A stretch of 64,000 bases of DNA from Cnuibacter physcomitrellae (GCF_014640535.1 NZ_BMHD01000002.1:240843-304842); one strand, 5' to 3'; positions 17,053 to 25,548 are shown, counted from the first letter of the stretch. Translations and numbers: made by a program. The notes: generated by a model from the letters alone, not told the origin.

Positions 17053-17646
17053 GTGGCCGCATCCACCCGGAGGTCGACGTCGCCGCTCGACGACGACGCC
17101 GTCGTCATGGGCGAGCGCATCCGGTCGGTGCGGCACGAGCGCGGCCTCACGCTCGTGGAGCTCGCCGGCCTGACCGGGATGTCGCAGCCGTTCCTCTCGC
17201 TGGTCGAGCGCGGGCACGCACGGCTGAGCCTGACGTCGATGGCCCGGGTGTCGGATGCGCTGGGCATCCGCCAGGGTGCCCTGCTGGCCCGTGAAGCGAC
17301 CGATCGCGAGGAGCTCGACGGCGTCGACGTGGTGCACGGAGACCACCGCGCCTCGCCGGTCGCAGGCTCGCGGCGCGCGTGGCAGCTGGCGCAGCTGCCC
17401 GGCGGGCTCTTCGGCACGGAGATGGTCGGGACGGAGCGCGACGGGGAGTTCGCCGCACACGCCGAGGAGGAGTTCGTGTACGTGCTCGACGGCGTCCTCG
17501 AGGTCGAGCTCCACGACGGATCCGTGCAGACGCTGCGCCGGGGCGACTCGATCGCCTTCGCCTCGGGCCGACGCCACCTCTGGCGCGCCGTCGACGACGA
17601 CGGCTACCGGGTGCTCACCGTGACCTCTCCCCCGGGCGGCCCCTGA
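17053..17646 (+). CDS. XRE-family regulator with C-terminal cupin domain
   Basis: A 197-residue regulator. Residues about 20-75 form an XRE helix-turn-helix (GERIRSVRHERGLTLVELA, then MSQPFLSLVERGHARLS). The C-terminal half is a cupin-2 barrel (EEEFVYVLDGVLEVEL, RGDSIAFASGRRH). The GTG at 17053 is chosen for AGAGGGGAC just upstream; GTG at 17038 is in frame. XRE-cupin (PuuR/SutR-like) proteins sense small metabolites such as sulfur compounds or polyamines. It is divergent from the flavin monooxygenase, so it probably represses that gene until a sulfur or nitrogen source is present. Confidence 0.88.
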   Translation: MAASTRRSTSPLDDDAVVMGERIRSVRHERGLTLVELAGLTGMSQPFLSLVERGHARLSLTSMARVSDALGIRQGALLAREATDREELDGVDVVHGDHRASPVAGSRRAWQLAQLPGGLFGTEMVGTERDGEFAAHAEEEFVYVLDGVLEVELHDGSVQTLRRGDSIAFASGRRHLWRAVDDDGYRVLTVTSPPGGP

Positions 17647-17658
17647 GGTCGACCCGGA

Positions 17659-17691
17659 CCGAGCCCGGGCCGAGATCGGCCGAGCCCGGGC
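17659..17691. repeat. Paired 12-bp repeats able to form a hairpin
   Basis: CCGAGCCCGGGC occurs at 17659-17670 and again at 17680-17691. Its core GCCCGGGC is itself palindromic, so the two copies can also pair as a stem. It follows the XRE-cupin stop codon and probably terminates that transcript. Confidence 0.5.
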
Positions 17692-17710
17692 GGTGATCGG
17701 GACCCGACGG

Positions 17711-17716
17711 TACGGT
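17711..17716 (+). promoter_or_regulatory. -10 box, leaderless start of 17724 gene
   Basis: TACGGT ends 7 nt before the ATG at 17724, the spacing seen at many other starts in this window. Confidence 0.5.
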
Positions 17717-17723
17717 GGGCCGC

Positions 17724-18200
17724 ATGAGCGAGACCGACGGACCCGACCCCGCCCACCGCCGACCGGAGGGCCTCGACGACGCCACCGTCGAGGCACTAGG
17801 CAAGCTCAGCGAGGCGCTCGAGGTCATCGAGAACGCCCGTGGGTTCCTCTACGGGTTCCACCGCATGACCGGCCAGGCCGACCTCGCGCTCGGCGAGGCC
17901 GTGGCCCTGTTCCGCGACGCGGGGCACGAGGAGATCGCCGATCGGCTCGAGACCGAGCTCGTCGGGCGCAACGTGCTCGAAGGGCGCTGGACCTTCCAGA
18001 TCGTCGAGGAGTTCGACGACGGCTACTGGGCCGCGTTCCGGGAGGCGGAGCGCCGTGCCCGCGACGAGCTCGCGGAGGGTCGGCGCCACCTCTTCGAGGC
18101 CGAGATGAAGGAGGACCGCCGCACGCACGGTCGTCGCCACCACGAGGCCCTCCCCGACGACAGGTCCACCCCGGACCGCGAGGCCCCGGGCTCGCGATGA
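17724..18200 (+). CDS. Conserved hypothetical helical protein
   Basis: A 158-residue charged, mainly alpha-helical cytoplasmic protein that I do not recognise beyond general resemblance to uncharacterised actinobacterial proteins. It starts SETDGPDPAHRRPEG, then has a helical core with ALEVIENARGFLYGFHRMTG and ADLALGEAVALFRDAGHEE, a tryptophan-containing segment (LEGRWTFQIVEEFDD) and a basic tail rich in Arg and His. No cysteines or membrane segments. Its stop overlaps the next gene's ATG by four nt (ATGA), so it is cotranslated with the dihydrofolate-reductase-like protein. A GTG three codons upstream is possible, but the -10 box argues for ATG. Confidence 0.7.
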   Translation: MSETDGPDPAHRRPEGLDDATVEALGKLSEALEVIENARGFLYGFHRMTGQADLALGEAVALFRDAGHEEIADRLETELVGRNVLEGRWTFQIVEEFDDGYWAAFREAERRARDELAEGRRHLFEAEMKEDRRTHGRRHHEALPDDRSTPDREAPGSR

Positions 18201-18823
18201 GGCGGCTCGTCTACTACGTCGCCACCACGATCGACGGCTTCATCGCCGAGCCGGATCGCGGCGACCCCACGGGTCGCGCCTCCTTCCCGGTGACGGACGA
18301 CGTGGTGCGCTTCATCGTGGAGACCTACCCGGAGACGCTCCCGGCCGCGGTGCGTGCCGCCCTCGGCATCGACGATCCCGGGCGCTCCTTCGACACCGTC
18401 CTCGAGGGACGGGGGTCGTACGAGGTCGGGCTGGCGGCCGGTGTCACCGACGCCTACCCCCATCTGCGCCACCTGGTCTTCTCCTCGACGCTCTCCGGGA
18501 CACCGGACCCGGCGGTGGAGCTCGTGGTCGGCGACGCGGTCGAGCGCGTCCGCGAGCTCAAGCGCGAACCCGGCCTCGACCTCTGGCTCGTCGGAGGAGG
18601 CGGCCTCGCGCACTCGCTCCTCCCGGAGATCGACCGTCTCGTGCTCAAGGTCACCCCGGCGGTGATCGGAGCCGGTGTCCCGCTCTTCGACGGACCGTTC
18701 ACCCCGCACTCCTTCCACCCGACCGAGGAGATCCGCCTGCCGGGTGGTGTGCGGGTGGTCACCTACGACCGGCAGGCCGCCGCAGACCCGGCCGAGACCG
18801 TCGAGCCGGCAGCCGGGGAGTGA
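18197..18823 (+). CDS. Dihydrofolate reductase family protein (RibD C-terminal domain)
   Basis: A 208-residue protein of the DHFR/RibD-C fold. It opens with RRLVYYVATTIDGFIAEPD, the family's first strand and loop, and contains LWLVGGGGLAHSLL, the NADPH-binding glycine motif, followed by DRLVLKVTPAVIGAGVPLF. These proteins are usually annotated as riboflavin biosynthesis or dihydrofolate reductase-like, but most stand-alone copies have unknown substrates. It is translationally coupled to the upstream hypothetical gene. A 7-bp stem hairpin follows the stop. Confidence 0.88.
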   Translation: MRRLVYYVATTIDGFIAEPDRGDPTGRASFPVTDDVVRFIVETYPETLPAAVRAALGIDDPGRSFDTVLEGRGSYEVGLAAGVTDAYPHLRHLVFSSTLSGTPDPAVELVVGDAVERVRELKREPGLDLWLVGGGGLAHSLLPEIDRLVLKVTPAVIGAGVPLFDGPFTPHSFHPTEEIRLPGGVRVVTYDRQAAADPAETVEPAAGE

Positions 18824-18829
18824 CCACGG

Positions 18830-18847
18830 GCATCCGCCCCCGGATGC
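18830..18847 (+). terminator. Hairpin after DHFR-like gene
   Basis: GCATCCG at 18830-18836 pairs with CGGATGC at 18841-18847 around CCCC, starting 6 nt after the stop codon. Confidence 0.6.
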
Positions 18848-18898
18848 GCTGAGCGCGAACCCTGGCCGCGTGTCGGATGAGCGGTGCACACTGGACGC

Positions 18899-19759
18899 AT
18901 GCCTGAGCTCCCCGAGGTGCAGGCGCTCGTGACCGACCTCCGCGGCCGGCTCGTCGGGCGCCAGGTCGATCGACTCGACGTGGTGTCGTTCGCCGTGCTC
19001 AAGACCTTCGACCCGCCCGTGTCCCAGCTGCACGACCAGTCCGTCCTCGACGTGCGCAGGCACGGCAAGTTCCTCGACCTCGCCATCGGCGACCTCCATC
19101 TGGTGATGCACCTGGCCCGGGCCGGATGGGTGCGCTGGCGCGAGGCCGCGCCCAAGCCGGCCGGGCGGCCCGGCAAGACCGCGCTCGCCGCGCGGCTCGT
19201 GCTCGACGACGGCTCGGGCTTCGACGTCACGGAGGCAGGCACGAAGAAGAGCCTCGCGATCTACGTGATCCGCGATCCGTCCGAGGTCCCGGGGATCGCG
19301 CGCCTGGGGCCCGACCCGCTCGACGAGTCCTTCACGGAGGAGCGGTTCGCCGAGATCCTGGCCGGATCCGGGAGGTCGCAGATCAAGGGCGTGCTGCGCA
19401 ACCAGTCCCTGATCGCGGGCATCGGGAACGCGTACTCCGACGAGATCCTCCACGTGGCGCGCATGTCCCCGTACAAGCCCGCCGCGATGGGGTCCGACGA
19501 CGTCGCCCGACTCTACGAGGCCCTCCAGACCACCCTGCGCGAGGCGCTGGAACGGGCCGACGGACTGGCGGCATCCGAGCTGAAGGCCGAGAAGAAGTCC
19601 GGTCTCCGGGTGCACGGGCGCACGGGCGAGGCATGCCCGGTCTGCGGCGACACCATCCGGCAGGTCACCTTCGCCGACACGAACTTCCAGTACTGCCCCA
19701 CCTGCCAGACCGGAGGGAAGCCCCTCGCCGATCGCGTCCTGTCACGTCTGCTGAAGTGA
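18899..19759 (+). CDS. Fpg/Nei-family DNA glycosylase
   Basis: A 286-residue formamidopyrimidine-DNA glycosylase-type repair enzyme. Processing exposes the catalytic Pro2-Glu3 of PELPEVQAL, which requires the start at 18899. A helix-two-turn-helix region contains GVLRNQSLIAGIGNAYSDEI. The C-terminus has a four-cysteine zinc finger, CPVCGDTIRQ followed by YCPTCQTGGK. It removes oxidised purines or pyrimidines and nicks the strand by beta,delta-elimination. The EAGTKKSLAIYV segment and length resemble actinobacterial Fpg/Nei paralogues. No Shine-Dalgarno is visible. Confidence 0.93.
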   Translation: MPELPEVQALVTDLRGRLVGRQVDRLDVVSFAVLKTFDPPVSQLHDQSVLDVRRHGKFLDLAIGDLHLVMHLARAGWVRWREAAPKPAGRPGKTALAARLVLDDGSGFDVTEAGTKKSLAIYVIRDPSEVPGIARLGPDPLDESFTEERFAEILAGSGRSQIKGVLRNQSLIAGIGNAYSDEILHVARMSPYKPAAMGSDDVARLYEALQTTLREALERADGLAASELKAEKKSGLRVHGRTGEACPVCGDTIRQVTFADTNFQYCPTCQTGGKPLADRVLSRLLK

Positions 19760-19761
19760 AT

Positions 19762-19776
19762 CCCCCTTTGTGGGGG
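19762..19776 (+). terminator. Short hairpin after the glycosylase gene
   Basis: CCCCC at 19762-19766 and GGGGG at 19772-19776 flank TTTGT, 2 nt after the stop codon. Confidence 0.55.
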
Positions 19777-19836
19777 CGCGGCTCACCGCCCGGTCACCCC
19801 TAGAGTGGCCTGGACCACAAGGGTGAGGGGACAGGC

Positions 19837-21018
19837 GTGACACGTCGATTCGGCATGATGACCATGGCAGCGGGATCGGCGGCACTGGCCGTCGCCGCCC
19901 TGGTGGCGATCCCTGCGACGGCGAACGCCGCTCCGCAGGACACCGCCCTGGCGGGGCTCCAGTACGTCGCGCTGGGCGACTCCTACTCCGCAGGCTACGG
20001 TCTCACGCCGCTGACCGGCGAGCCTGTGCCCGGATGCGCGCAGGCCGCGGTCGACTACCCGCACCAGCTCGCGGCCGCGTACGACCTCGACCTCACCGAC
20101 GTCACCTGCGCGGGCGCCTGGGCCACGAACATGACCACTCCGCAGGTCACTCCGGCGGGCACCGCCGACCCGCAGGTGGACGCCCTGAGCGCTGACACCG
20201 ACATCGTCACTGTCACCCTCGGCGGCAACGACCTCGGCTTCGCCGACGTGGCCGCCGCATGCCTCGCGCTCAGCCCCACCGGCCCGGTGGCGGGGACGAA
20301 CCCCTCCGATCCGTTCCAGGCGTCGAACTGCGAGAGCATCTTCGTCCAGAGCGGGGTCGACACGCTGGCACAGCGCCTCGCCGACGTCGTCGTGCCCGAC
20401 ATCGCCGCTGGGCTCGCGGCGATCAGGGCGAAGGCACCGAACGCGCAGGTGTTCGTCGTCGGCTACCCGGCCATCACCCCGGATGCCGACCACACGCCGA
20501 CCGGACCGGCCGGTTGCTGGACGACCCCGCTCGACAACCTCCAGCCCGTCCCCGACAGCTTCCCGTTCACGACCACCGACGTGCCGTATTTGCACCAGAT
20601 CGAAGAGGAGCTCGACCTCGCGGTCCAGGCGCAGACCGCGGCCGCCGGGGCCGGCTTCACCTACGTGCCGACGTTCGAGGCCACGCTCGCGCACAGCGCC
20701 TGCGCTCCCGCCGACGAGCAGTACGTCGAGGGCGTGACGCTCGCGAGCGACCTCACCTCCGCCGTGCCGGGGTCGCTGCACCCCAACGCGACCGGCGTCG
20801 CGTTCATCGCGGGGCAGCTCGCGCCGCTGTTCGAGGCCGCCTTCCCGGCTCCCGCCCCGCCCGCGCCGACCGCGAGCCCCGCTCCCACGTCGTCCGCCGC
20901 GGCCCTGGCGAACACCGGATCCGAGCCACTCCTGCCGCTCGGCCTCGCCGCCGGGGCGCTCCTCCTCGGCGGCCTCGCCGCGGCGAGCGCCCTGCGCCGG
21001 ACGCGAGTCGGCCGCTGA
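19837..21018 (+). CDS. Cell-wall-anchored SGNH/GDSL hydrolase
   Basis: A 393-residue exported esterase/lipase. A signal peptide precedes ATANAAPQD (cleavage near residue 32). The SGNH blocks are GDSYSAGYG with Ser49, GGND at 129-132 and SLHPN with His315. Near the C-terminus LANTG (residues 357-361) is followed by a hydrophobic stretch and RRTRVGR, an LAxTG sorting signal of the kind processed by class E sortases. It probably hydrolyses lipid or acyl esters at the cell surface. The GTG at 19837 follows GAGGGG; a TAGAGT -10-like box is at 19801-19806. Confidence 0.92.
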   Translation: MTRRFGMMTMAAGSAALAVAALVAIPATANAAPQDTALAGLQYVALGDSYSAGYGLTPLTGEPVPGCAQAAVDYPHQLAAAYDLDLTDVTCAGAWATNMTTPQVTPAGTADPQVDALSADTDIVTVTLGGNDLGFADVAAACLALSPTGPVAGTNPSDPFQASNCESIFVQSGVDTLAQRLADVVVPDIAAGLAAIRAKAPNAQVFVVGYPAITPDADHTPTGPAGCWTTPLDNLQPVPDSFPFTTTDVPYLHQIEEELDLAVQAQTAAAGAGFTYVPTFEATLAHSACAPADEQYVEGVTLASDLTSAVPGSLHPNATGVAFIAGQLAPLFEAAFPAPAPPAPTASPAPTSSAAALANTGSEPLLPLGLAAGALLLGGLAAASALRRTRVGR

Positions 21019-21028
21019 CCCGCGCGGG

Positions 21029-21054
21029 CCGGGCGGGCTCTGTCAGCCGCCCGG
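21029..21054. terminator. Hairpin between convergent SGNH and LuxR genes
   Basis: CCGGGCGG at 21029-21036 pairs with CCGCCCGG at 21047-21054. It lies at the junction of two convergent stop codons and overlaps the last codons of the luxR-type gene. Confidence 0.55.
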
Positions 21055-22800
21055 TCTCTCGGCCCGGAGCATCCTCGTGATCTCGCGTCGCGTGCGGAGG
21101 TCGAGCCTGACCAGGATGTTCGCCACGTGGAAGTCGATGGTCTTGCGCGAGAGGTGGAGCATCCCGCCGATCTCGGCGCTGGTGTGGCCCTCCGCCACGA
21201 GCTGCGCCACGCGGCGCTGCTGGTCGGTGAGCGCGGCGAGCACGTCGCCCGACCGCTCGGCGAGGGCGTCGCTGGTCGAGCGGATGATCCCGGTGCAGAG
21301 CGCGGCGAACCCCTCCGCTCCCAGGGTCAGCAGCTCGGCGCGCGCGTCCTCATAGTGGGTCAGCCCCTCCACCGGGTCGCCCAGGAGCGACACGTGGGTG
21401 CCTGCGACGATGCGCACCCAGGTGCGGCCGAGCGGGTCGTAGTCGCGGTCGAGCGCGTCGACGGCGAGCTGGGTCAGCCGCAGGGTCTCGGCGGTCTGCC
21501 CGTCGATGCGGGCGAGGATCGCGGAGTGGACGAGGCAGTACGCGCTGTCGGCGACGGCACTCCGGGCCCAAAGAGCGTGCAGCGCGCGGTACTCGTCGAG
21601 ACGATCGAGGTGCCACAGCGCCAGCGCACGGAGGGCCGTCCACTCGGTCTCGTCGAAGACGGTCCGGTGCTGCTGCTGCTCGATGTCGTCGAGGGTGTCG
21701 TGGAGGGCCGCCCAGTCGTTGCGTCCGATCGAGCCGGCGACGAGCGCGTGCGACGCCAGAGTCGAGGCGATGAACGGGATCGGATGCGGCGCGCTCGTCG
21801 GCACCGACCTCGCGAGGCGCAGGGACTCCCCGAGTCGGCCGCCGAGGGCGGCCATGACGGCCCGGACGGCGGGCACGAGATGGTCGGGGACCGCGTCGAC
21901 CTCGGACGGCTCAGCGAGCTGCTCGGCGAGGATCCTCGCTTCCTCCCACCGCCCTTGGCGGGCCCTCACCAGCGCCAGCTCCGCTCGAGCCCAGCGGGCG
22001 AGAGCGGGCCGCGCGGGCGCGAGCAGAGGAAGCGCGGCCGACAGGGAGGAGGCGGCTCCGCGCAGCTCTCGTCGCCCGTCGAGCACGCTCCCCTGGGCGA
22101 GCAGAGCGAACCCGTGGACCGCGCCGAGCATCCGAGCCGAGCGAGCCGGGGCGAGAGCGGTCGTCAGCGCCTCGAGCGCCGCGGAGGGAGCCGACGGCGC
22201 CCTGCTCGTGTGGAACTCCACGAGCGCCGACACACCCCTCAGATCGAAGCGGATGCCGGAGAGCACGTCCTCGCGGCTGCGTCCGTCCGACCGGGCGGAG
22301 TCCTCGGTGAGGTCGTCGAGGCCCTCGAGAAGGCGCGTCGTCCGGTCGACGCCCGCGACCGCATCCGCCCAGGATGCCGAGCTCGCCGCCTGCACCGTGG
22401 CATCGGCGGCCACCTGCGCGGCCAAGACCACGGCCTCGGCGTCGAGGCGCAGAGCGCTCCCGACGACACCGTCGAGGAGCACCTCCGCCCCTCGACGGTC
22501 GCCGGAGTGCAGGGCGTCGGCGGCGTCCACGAGGTCGAGGATCGCGTCGTCCAGGCCGGTGAGCAGGTCGGAGTGGGGCTTCAGGCGATGTACGCCGCCC
22601 GTGCGGACGGCCGTCGTCACCGCACGGAGCGCGAGCCGGCGTCGGTGCGCAGGATCGTCGACGTGGGCCACCCAGCGCAGGGAGGCGTCGAGGGCGTCGC
22701 CGGGCTCGACCTCGAGGCGCGGGTCGATGTCGTCGCCCATCCAGACCCTCTCCGTCCCCACCACGGGACGGAGCCGGATACGGGTGGACCCGCCGGCCAT
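21043..22800 (-). CDS. LuxR-family transcriptional regulator (helical/TPR-like sensor)
   Basis: A 585-residue regulator. The last 65 residues are a GerE/LuxR helix-turn-helix: LTDQQRRVAQLVAEGHTSAE then LHLSRKTIDFHVANILVRL. The preceding 500 residues are Ala/Leu-rich helices resembling the TPR-like part of MalT/LAL regulators, but there is no N-terminal AAA ATPase or P-loop, so it is a short form. The ATG at 22800 has AGGGA five nt upstream. No target operon is apparent nearby. Confidence 0.85.
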   Translation of the reverse strand: MAGGSTRIRLRPVVGTERVWMGDDIDPRLEVEPGDALDASLRWVAHVDDPAHRRRLALRAVTTAVRTGGVHRLKPHSDLLTGLDDAILDLVDAADALHSGDRRGAEVLLDGVVGSALRLDAEAVVLAAQVAADATVQAASSASWADAVAGVDRTTRLLEGLDDLTEDSARSDGRSREDVLSGIRFDLRGVSALVEFHTSRAPSAPSAALEALTTALAPARSARMLGAVHGFALLAQGSVLDGRRELRGAASSLSAALPLLAPARPALARWARAELALVRARQGRWEEARILAEQLAEPSEVDAVPDHLVPAVRAVMAALGGRLGESLRLARSVPTSAPHPIPFIASTLASHALVAGSIGRNDWAALHDTLDDIEQQQHRTVFDETEWTALRALALWHLDRLDEYRALHALWARSAVADSAYCLVHSAILARIDGQTAETLRLTQLAVDALDRDYDPLGRTWVRIVAGTHVSLLGDPVEGLTHYEDARAELLTLGAEGFAALCTGIIRSTSDALAERSGDVLAALTDQQRRVAQLVAEGHTSAEIGGMLHLSRKTIDFHVANILVRLDLRTRREITRMLRAERPGG

Positions 22801-22892
22801 CGTTGTCCCTCCCCCGACGATACCGGCCCGGCGGTGGGGACGGGAGGCGCTCACCGTGCCCGTGCGGGCTCCAGGACGGCGCCGGACAGGCG

Positions 22893-22927
22893 GGAAGGGC
22901 GCTCCCCGTGCGGCGGAGCGCCCTTCC
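22893..22927. terminator. Perfect 13-bp hairpin downstream of csbD-like gene
   Basis: GGAAGGGCGCTCC at 22893-22905 pairs with GGAGCGCCCTTCC at 22915-22927. It lies just past the stop codon of the csbD-like gene and should terminate it. Confidence 0.75.
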
Positions 22928-22938
22928 TGAGGTGAGTC

Positions 22939-23109
22939 CTACTTGAACGCGTCCTTGACGTTCTCGCCGGCCTTCTTGAAGTCGGCCGAGGTCTGGTCGG
23001 CCTTGCCCTCCGCCACCTTGGAGTCGTCGTCGGTCGCCTTGCCGAAGGCCTCCTTGGCCTTGCCGCTGACATCCTGGGCCGCGTTCTCGATCTTGTCTCC
23101 GAGTCCCAT
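22939..23109 (-). CDS. CsbD family stress protein
   Basis: A 56-residue hydrophilic protein: GLGDKIENAAQDVSGKAKEA, then a Lys/Asp-rich helix ending VKDAFK. This is the CsbD (YjbJ-like) family, small abundant proteins induced by general stress and by phosphate or osmotic stress; molecular function is unknown. AAGGAG lies 5 nt before the ATG, a strong site in keeping with high expression. Confidence 0.9.
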   Translation of the reverse strand: MGLGDKIENAAQDVSGKAKEAFGKATDDDSKVAEGKADQTSADFKKAGENVKDAFK

Positions 23110-23189
23110 GGCTGCTCCTTCCGCTTGTCGTCGGGCGCTCGCTGCGCCTACGGACCAGCCTGGCCCTGCCCCGGACATCCGCCAGCAGG

Positions 23190-23579
23190 TCACATGGTGT
23201 TCTGAGCCAACTGGATCAGGTTGCCGCACGTATCGTCGAACACGGCGACGATCACGGGGCCCACGTCGGTGGGCGGCATGGTGAACGTGATGCCGAGGGC
23301 CAGCAGCCGCTCGTACTCCGCCTGCGCATCCTCGACCCCGAGGACGCAGTACGGGATGCCGTCGGCGACGAGGGCGTCGACGAACGGGGGCACCGCGGGG
23401 TGGGCCTTGGGCTCGAGCGAGATCTGCGTGCCGTCCGGCCGGTCGGGGTCGACGATCGTGAGCCAGCGGTGCTCGCCCAGGGGGACGTCGGCCGCGACCT
23501 CGAAGCCGAGCGCGGAGGTGTAGAAGTCGAGGGCCCGTTGCTGGTCGTCGACGAAGATGGACACGGTCTGGAGCTTCAC
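23190..23579 (-). CDS. VOC-family (glyoxalase-like) protein
   Basis: A 129-residue protein with two beta-alpha-beta-beta-beta modules: VSIFVDDQQRALDFYTSALG begins the first and PYCVLGVEDAQAEYERLLAL the second, ending FDDTCGNLIQLAQ, where a metal-ligand Glu is replaced by Gln at the usual position. The start is the GTG at 23579, with AGAGG upstream. It lies 11 nt after the ArsR-type regulator gene, a common pairing in which the VOC protein is the regulated product. The ligand is unknown. Confidence 0.88.
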   Translation of the reverse strand: MKLQTVSIFVDDQQRALDFYTSALGFEVAADVPLGEHRWLTIVDPDRPDGTQISLEPKAHPAVPPFVDALVADGIPYCVLGVEDAQAEYERLLALGITFTMPPTDVGPVIVAVFDDTCGNLIQLAQNTM

Positions 23580-23590
23580 GGTCTCGCCTC

Positions 23591-23872
23591 TCACGGTCTT
23601 GACCCTCTCTGGGGCCACCGCTCGGCGATCTGCGCGAGCGGGGTGGTGTCGATGGTGTGCACCCGGTAGCGGCCTCGACGCTCGGAGCGCACCAGCCCCG
23701 CCTGCTCGAGCACGTCGAGATGCTGCGTGACCGCCTGACGCGTGAGCGTCAGCCCGTGCCGCATCGAGAGCGTCGAGCACAGCTCGAAGAGCGTCTGCTC
23801 GTCGCGCTGGAGCAGCACGTCGAGCAGCAGCCGCCTCGTCTCGTCCGAGATAGCCCGGTACACGTCGACCAC
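23591..23872 (-). CDS. ArsR-family helix-turn-helix regulator
   Basis: A 93-residue winged-helix protein: VYRAISDETRRLLLDVLLQR, then TRQAVTQHLDVLEQAGLV recognition helix and RRGRYRVHTIDTTPL wing. There is no metal-binding CxC motif, so this is a non-metal ArsR/SmtB-like repressor of the type paired with VOC or START-domain proteins. The GTG start follows AAGGTGA. A TTGACG-16-CATAAG promoter with a GCAAG/CTTGC inverted repeat precedes it, suggesting autoregulation of the arsR-VOC operon. Confidence 0.88.
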   Translation of the reverse strand: MVDVYRAISDETRRLLLDVLLQRDEQTLFELCSTLSMRHGLTLTRQAVTQHLDVLEQAGLVRSERRGRYRVHTIDTTPLAQIAERWPQRGSRP

Positions 23873-23880
23873 GCGGTCAC

Positions 23881-23908
23881 CTTATGCAAGTCACGGCTTG
23901 CCCGTCAA
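23881..23908 (-). promoter_or_regulatory. Promoter and operator of the arsR-VOC operon
   Basis: On the minus strand, TTGACG (23903-23908) and CATAAG (23881-23886) are separated by 16 nt. GCAAG at 23886-23890 and CTTGC at 23897-23901 form an inverted repeat inside the spacer, a good position for repression by the ArsR-type protein. Confidence 0.65.
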
Positions 23909-23940
23909 GGGCCCCGTCGGCCCGCGGGTGCGGTGGGCGC

Positions 23941-24011
23941 GGAAAACTCAGGGGCTAGGGCCCCTCGTCCCGCCATCGTGGACGAGGGGGCTCATCCCCT
24001 GAATTTTCTCC
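23941..24011. repeat. Long near-palindrome B
   Basis: A left arm at 23941-23970 and a right arm at 23980-24011 are complementary over about 30 nt with small gaps, around a 9-nt loop. It lies between the arsR promoter and the end of the frameshifted acetyltransferase gene and overlaps that gene's last codons. Confidence 0.8.
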
Positions 24012-24628
24012 GGCACCCTCACCGAGCCCCTGTGTGGGCGCGAGCGTCAGCCACTCCTCGTCGACGACGTAGCCCAGGGCGAGGCTGGCGCCGAGGCTCG
24101 CCGCGTTGCCCGCATCCCCGCCCGTGCGGAACCGTGTCTGCCCCTCGCCGAGGAGCGCCAGCACGGACGCCGCCTTCACCGCGGCCCCGATCCCTCGCCC
24201 GCGCCACGGGGCGTCGACCACGGTGAAGTCCGTCTCGACCACGTGCGGCTCGACCACGACGAACGTGGGCCGACGAGGCTCCCCCGCTCGTCGAACGCTC
24301 CCCACCCGCGTCGCGTTGGCGAGGGGGTCGCGCCCTCGGCCTTCAGGGGCGCGTGGGCGGTGGCCACGTCTCCGGGGTAGTCGCCGAGCGTTCGAGCGTC
24401 CAACGCCAGCACCGCGGTGGCATCGCGCGCCAGCAGCTCACGAAGGACGACGGCGTCGGCGACGCGCGACATCCGGTCGATCAGCGGCTGTCTCCCGACC
24501 GCCCCTGCGTTCAGCTCGGCCGCCCACGATCTCGCCACGACGATCCATCCGGCTCGTGCGAGCGCTGCTTCCTCCGGCGAGCCAGCCCGCACGACTCGAC
24601 GCGGAGCGGAATCGACGGGAGCCTGCAC
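23955..24628 (-). pseudogene. GNAT-family N-acetyltransferase, frameshifted
   Basis: Two overlapping frames together encode one GNAT protein. The first, from a GTG at 24628, runs through LIDRMSRVADAVVLRELLAR to AFDERGSLVG. The second continues with PTFVVVEPHVVETDFTVVDA, the acetyl-CoA loop PWRGRGIGAAVKAASV and GDAGNAASLGASLALGYVV. The switch requires one missing base near the C/G run at 24267-24272, so the gene is broken or the assembly has an error there. A CAGAAT -10-like box lies 7 nt before the GTG. The 3' end runs into near-palindrome B. Confidence 0.7.
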
Positions 24629-24798
24629 CTCGCCGATTCTGTCACCCGGGACCGTCCGGGTGGCGCCGTTCAACTGCGGGGGGGGCGCCTGGGAGACGTA
24701 GTCGACCACGGTCTTGGGGCAACGGCGAGCGACAGTGCGTCGCCGCTGCTGGTGCCATGATGTCCTCCGGGGTTCTTCGAAGGACGGGGGGATGGACA

Positions 24799-25548
24799 TT
24801 GAGGGCTCTGTGCACGACTGTCGATAGCGACAATGGACGGACGATCGGCGGCGTCGAGATCGGACGCACCTACACGGTGGTGAGCATGACGGTGTCTCCC
24901 ACTGGGTCGTACCTCCGCCTCATCGATGGCGCCACCCCCGGCGTCTACCCTGGGTCGAGCTTCGAGATCGTCGACGGCGAACTCCCCGGCTCCTGGTCGG
25001 CGAAGGTCGAGGGCGACGGTCTGTTCACGCTCGAGCCGACAGCCTGGGGCATCCCTGACTTCTGGGTCCGATACTTCGACGGCGACCCCCTCGCAGTCGC
25101 GCTCTACGCCGCCGAGCTGCCCCTCCTCGACGGCAGACGACCTGCGGACAGGCGCGACCTGCCGACCTGGCTCGTCGCCTACACGGAGGTGACGGAGGTT
25201 CTCTCGTGGCAGCGGCTCTTCGAGGCCCTGGACGACGCGGGGCCATCCGACCGCGCTACTGCGGCGGCGCTGGTGACGCTCACCGGATCCACGAGCACGA
25301 GCTTTCCGCTCCACCTCCTCGACGCGGAGCTGCTGCACGCCCGACTGTTCCTGTGGCTCACAGATCATGGCGCGCGGCATCTCACGACCGAACTGGATCG
25401 GCTGCTCTACCGCCTCCGTTGGACGTCCGGACCATCGCTCCGCATCGCGCTTCTCGACGAAGAGAACCAGTCTCGTGCCACCGCGGTCTTCCTCGACGAG
25501 TCCGAGTTGCAGGTGATCGGGGCCTGTCGACTGTACGTCGCCGAGTGA
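24799..25548 (+). CDS. Hypothetical protein, no recognised family
   Basis: About 249 residues if started at the TTG at 24799, which has a G-rich stretch 7 nt upstream; an ATG near 24757 in the same frame is an alternative. The first 75 residues (GVEIGRTYTVVSM, TGSYLRLIDG, GVYPGSSFEIVDG) look like a small beta-barrel of KOW/SH3 type. The rest is mixed helix with LPTWLVAYTEVTEVLSWQ and several Leu-rich helices (FPLHLLDAELLHARLFLW). No signal peptide or catalytic motif is visible. Base composition is slightly lower in GC than the neighbours. I do not recognise it. Confidence 0.6.
   Translation: MRALCTTVDSDNGRTIGGVEIGRTYTVVSMTVSPTGSYLRLIDGATPGVYPGSSFEIVDGELPGSWSAKVEGDGLFTLEPTAWGIPDFWVRYFDGDPLAVALYAAELPLLDGRRPADRRDLPTWLVAYTEVTEVLSWQRLFEALDDAGPSDRATAAALVTLTGSTSTSFPLHLLDAELLHARLFLWLTDHGARHLTTELDRLLYRLRWTSGPSLRIALLDEENQSRATAVFLDESELQVIGACRLYVAE

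Noticed and set aside
22804-22854. An extended N-terminus of the LuxR-type regulator up to 22854
   Set aside because: The ATG at 22800 has a good ribosome-binding site (AGGGA) while the upstream start has none. The added residues are low-complexity.
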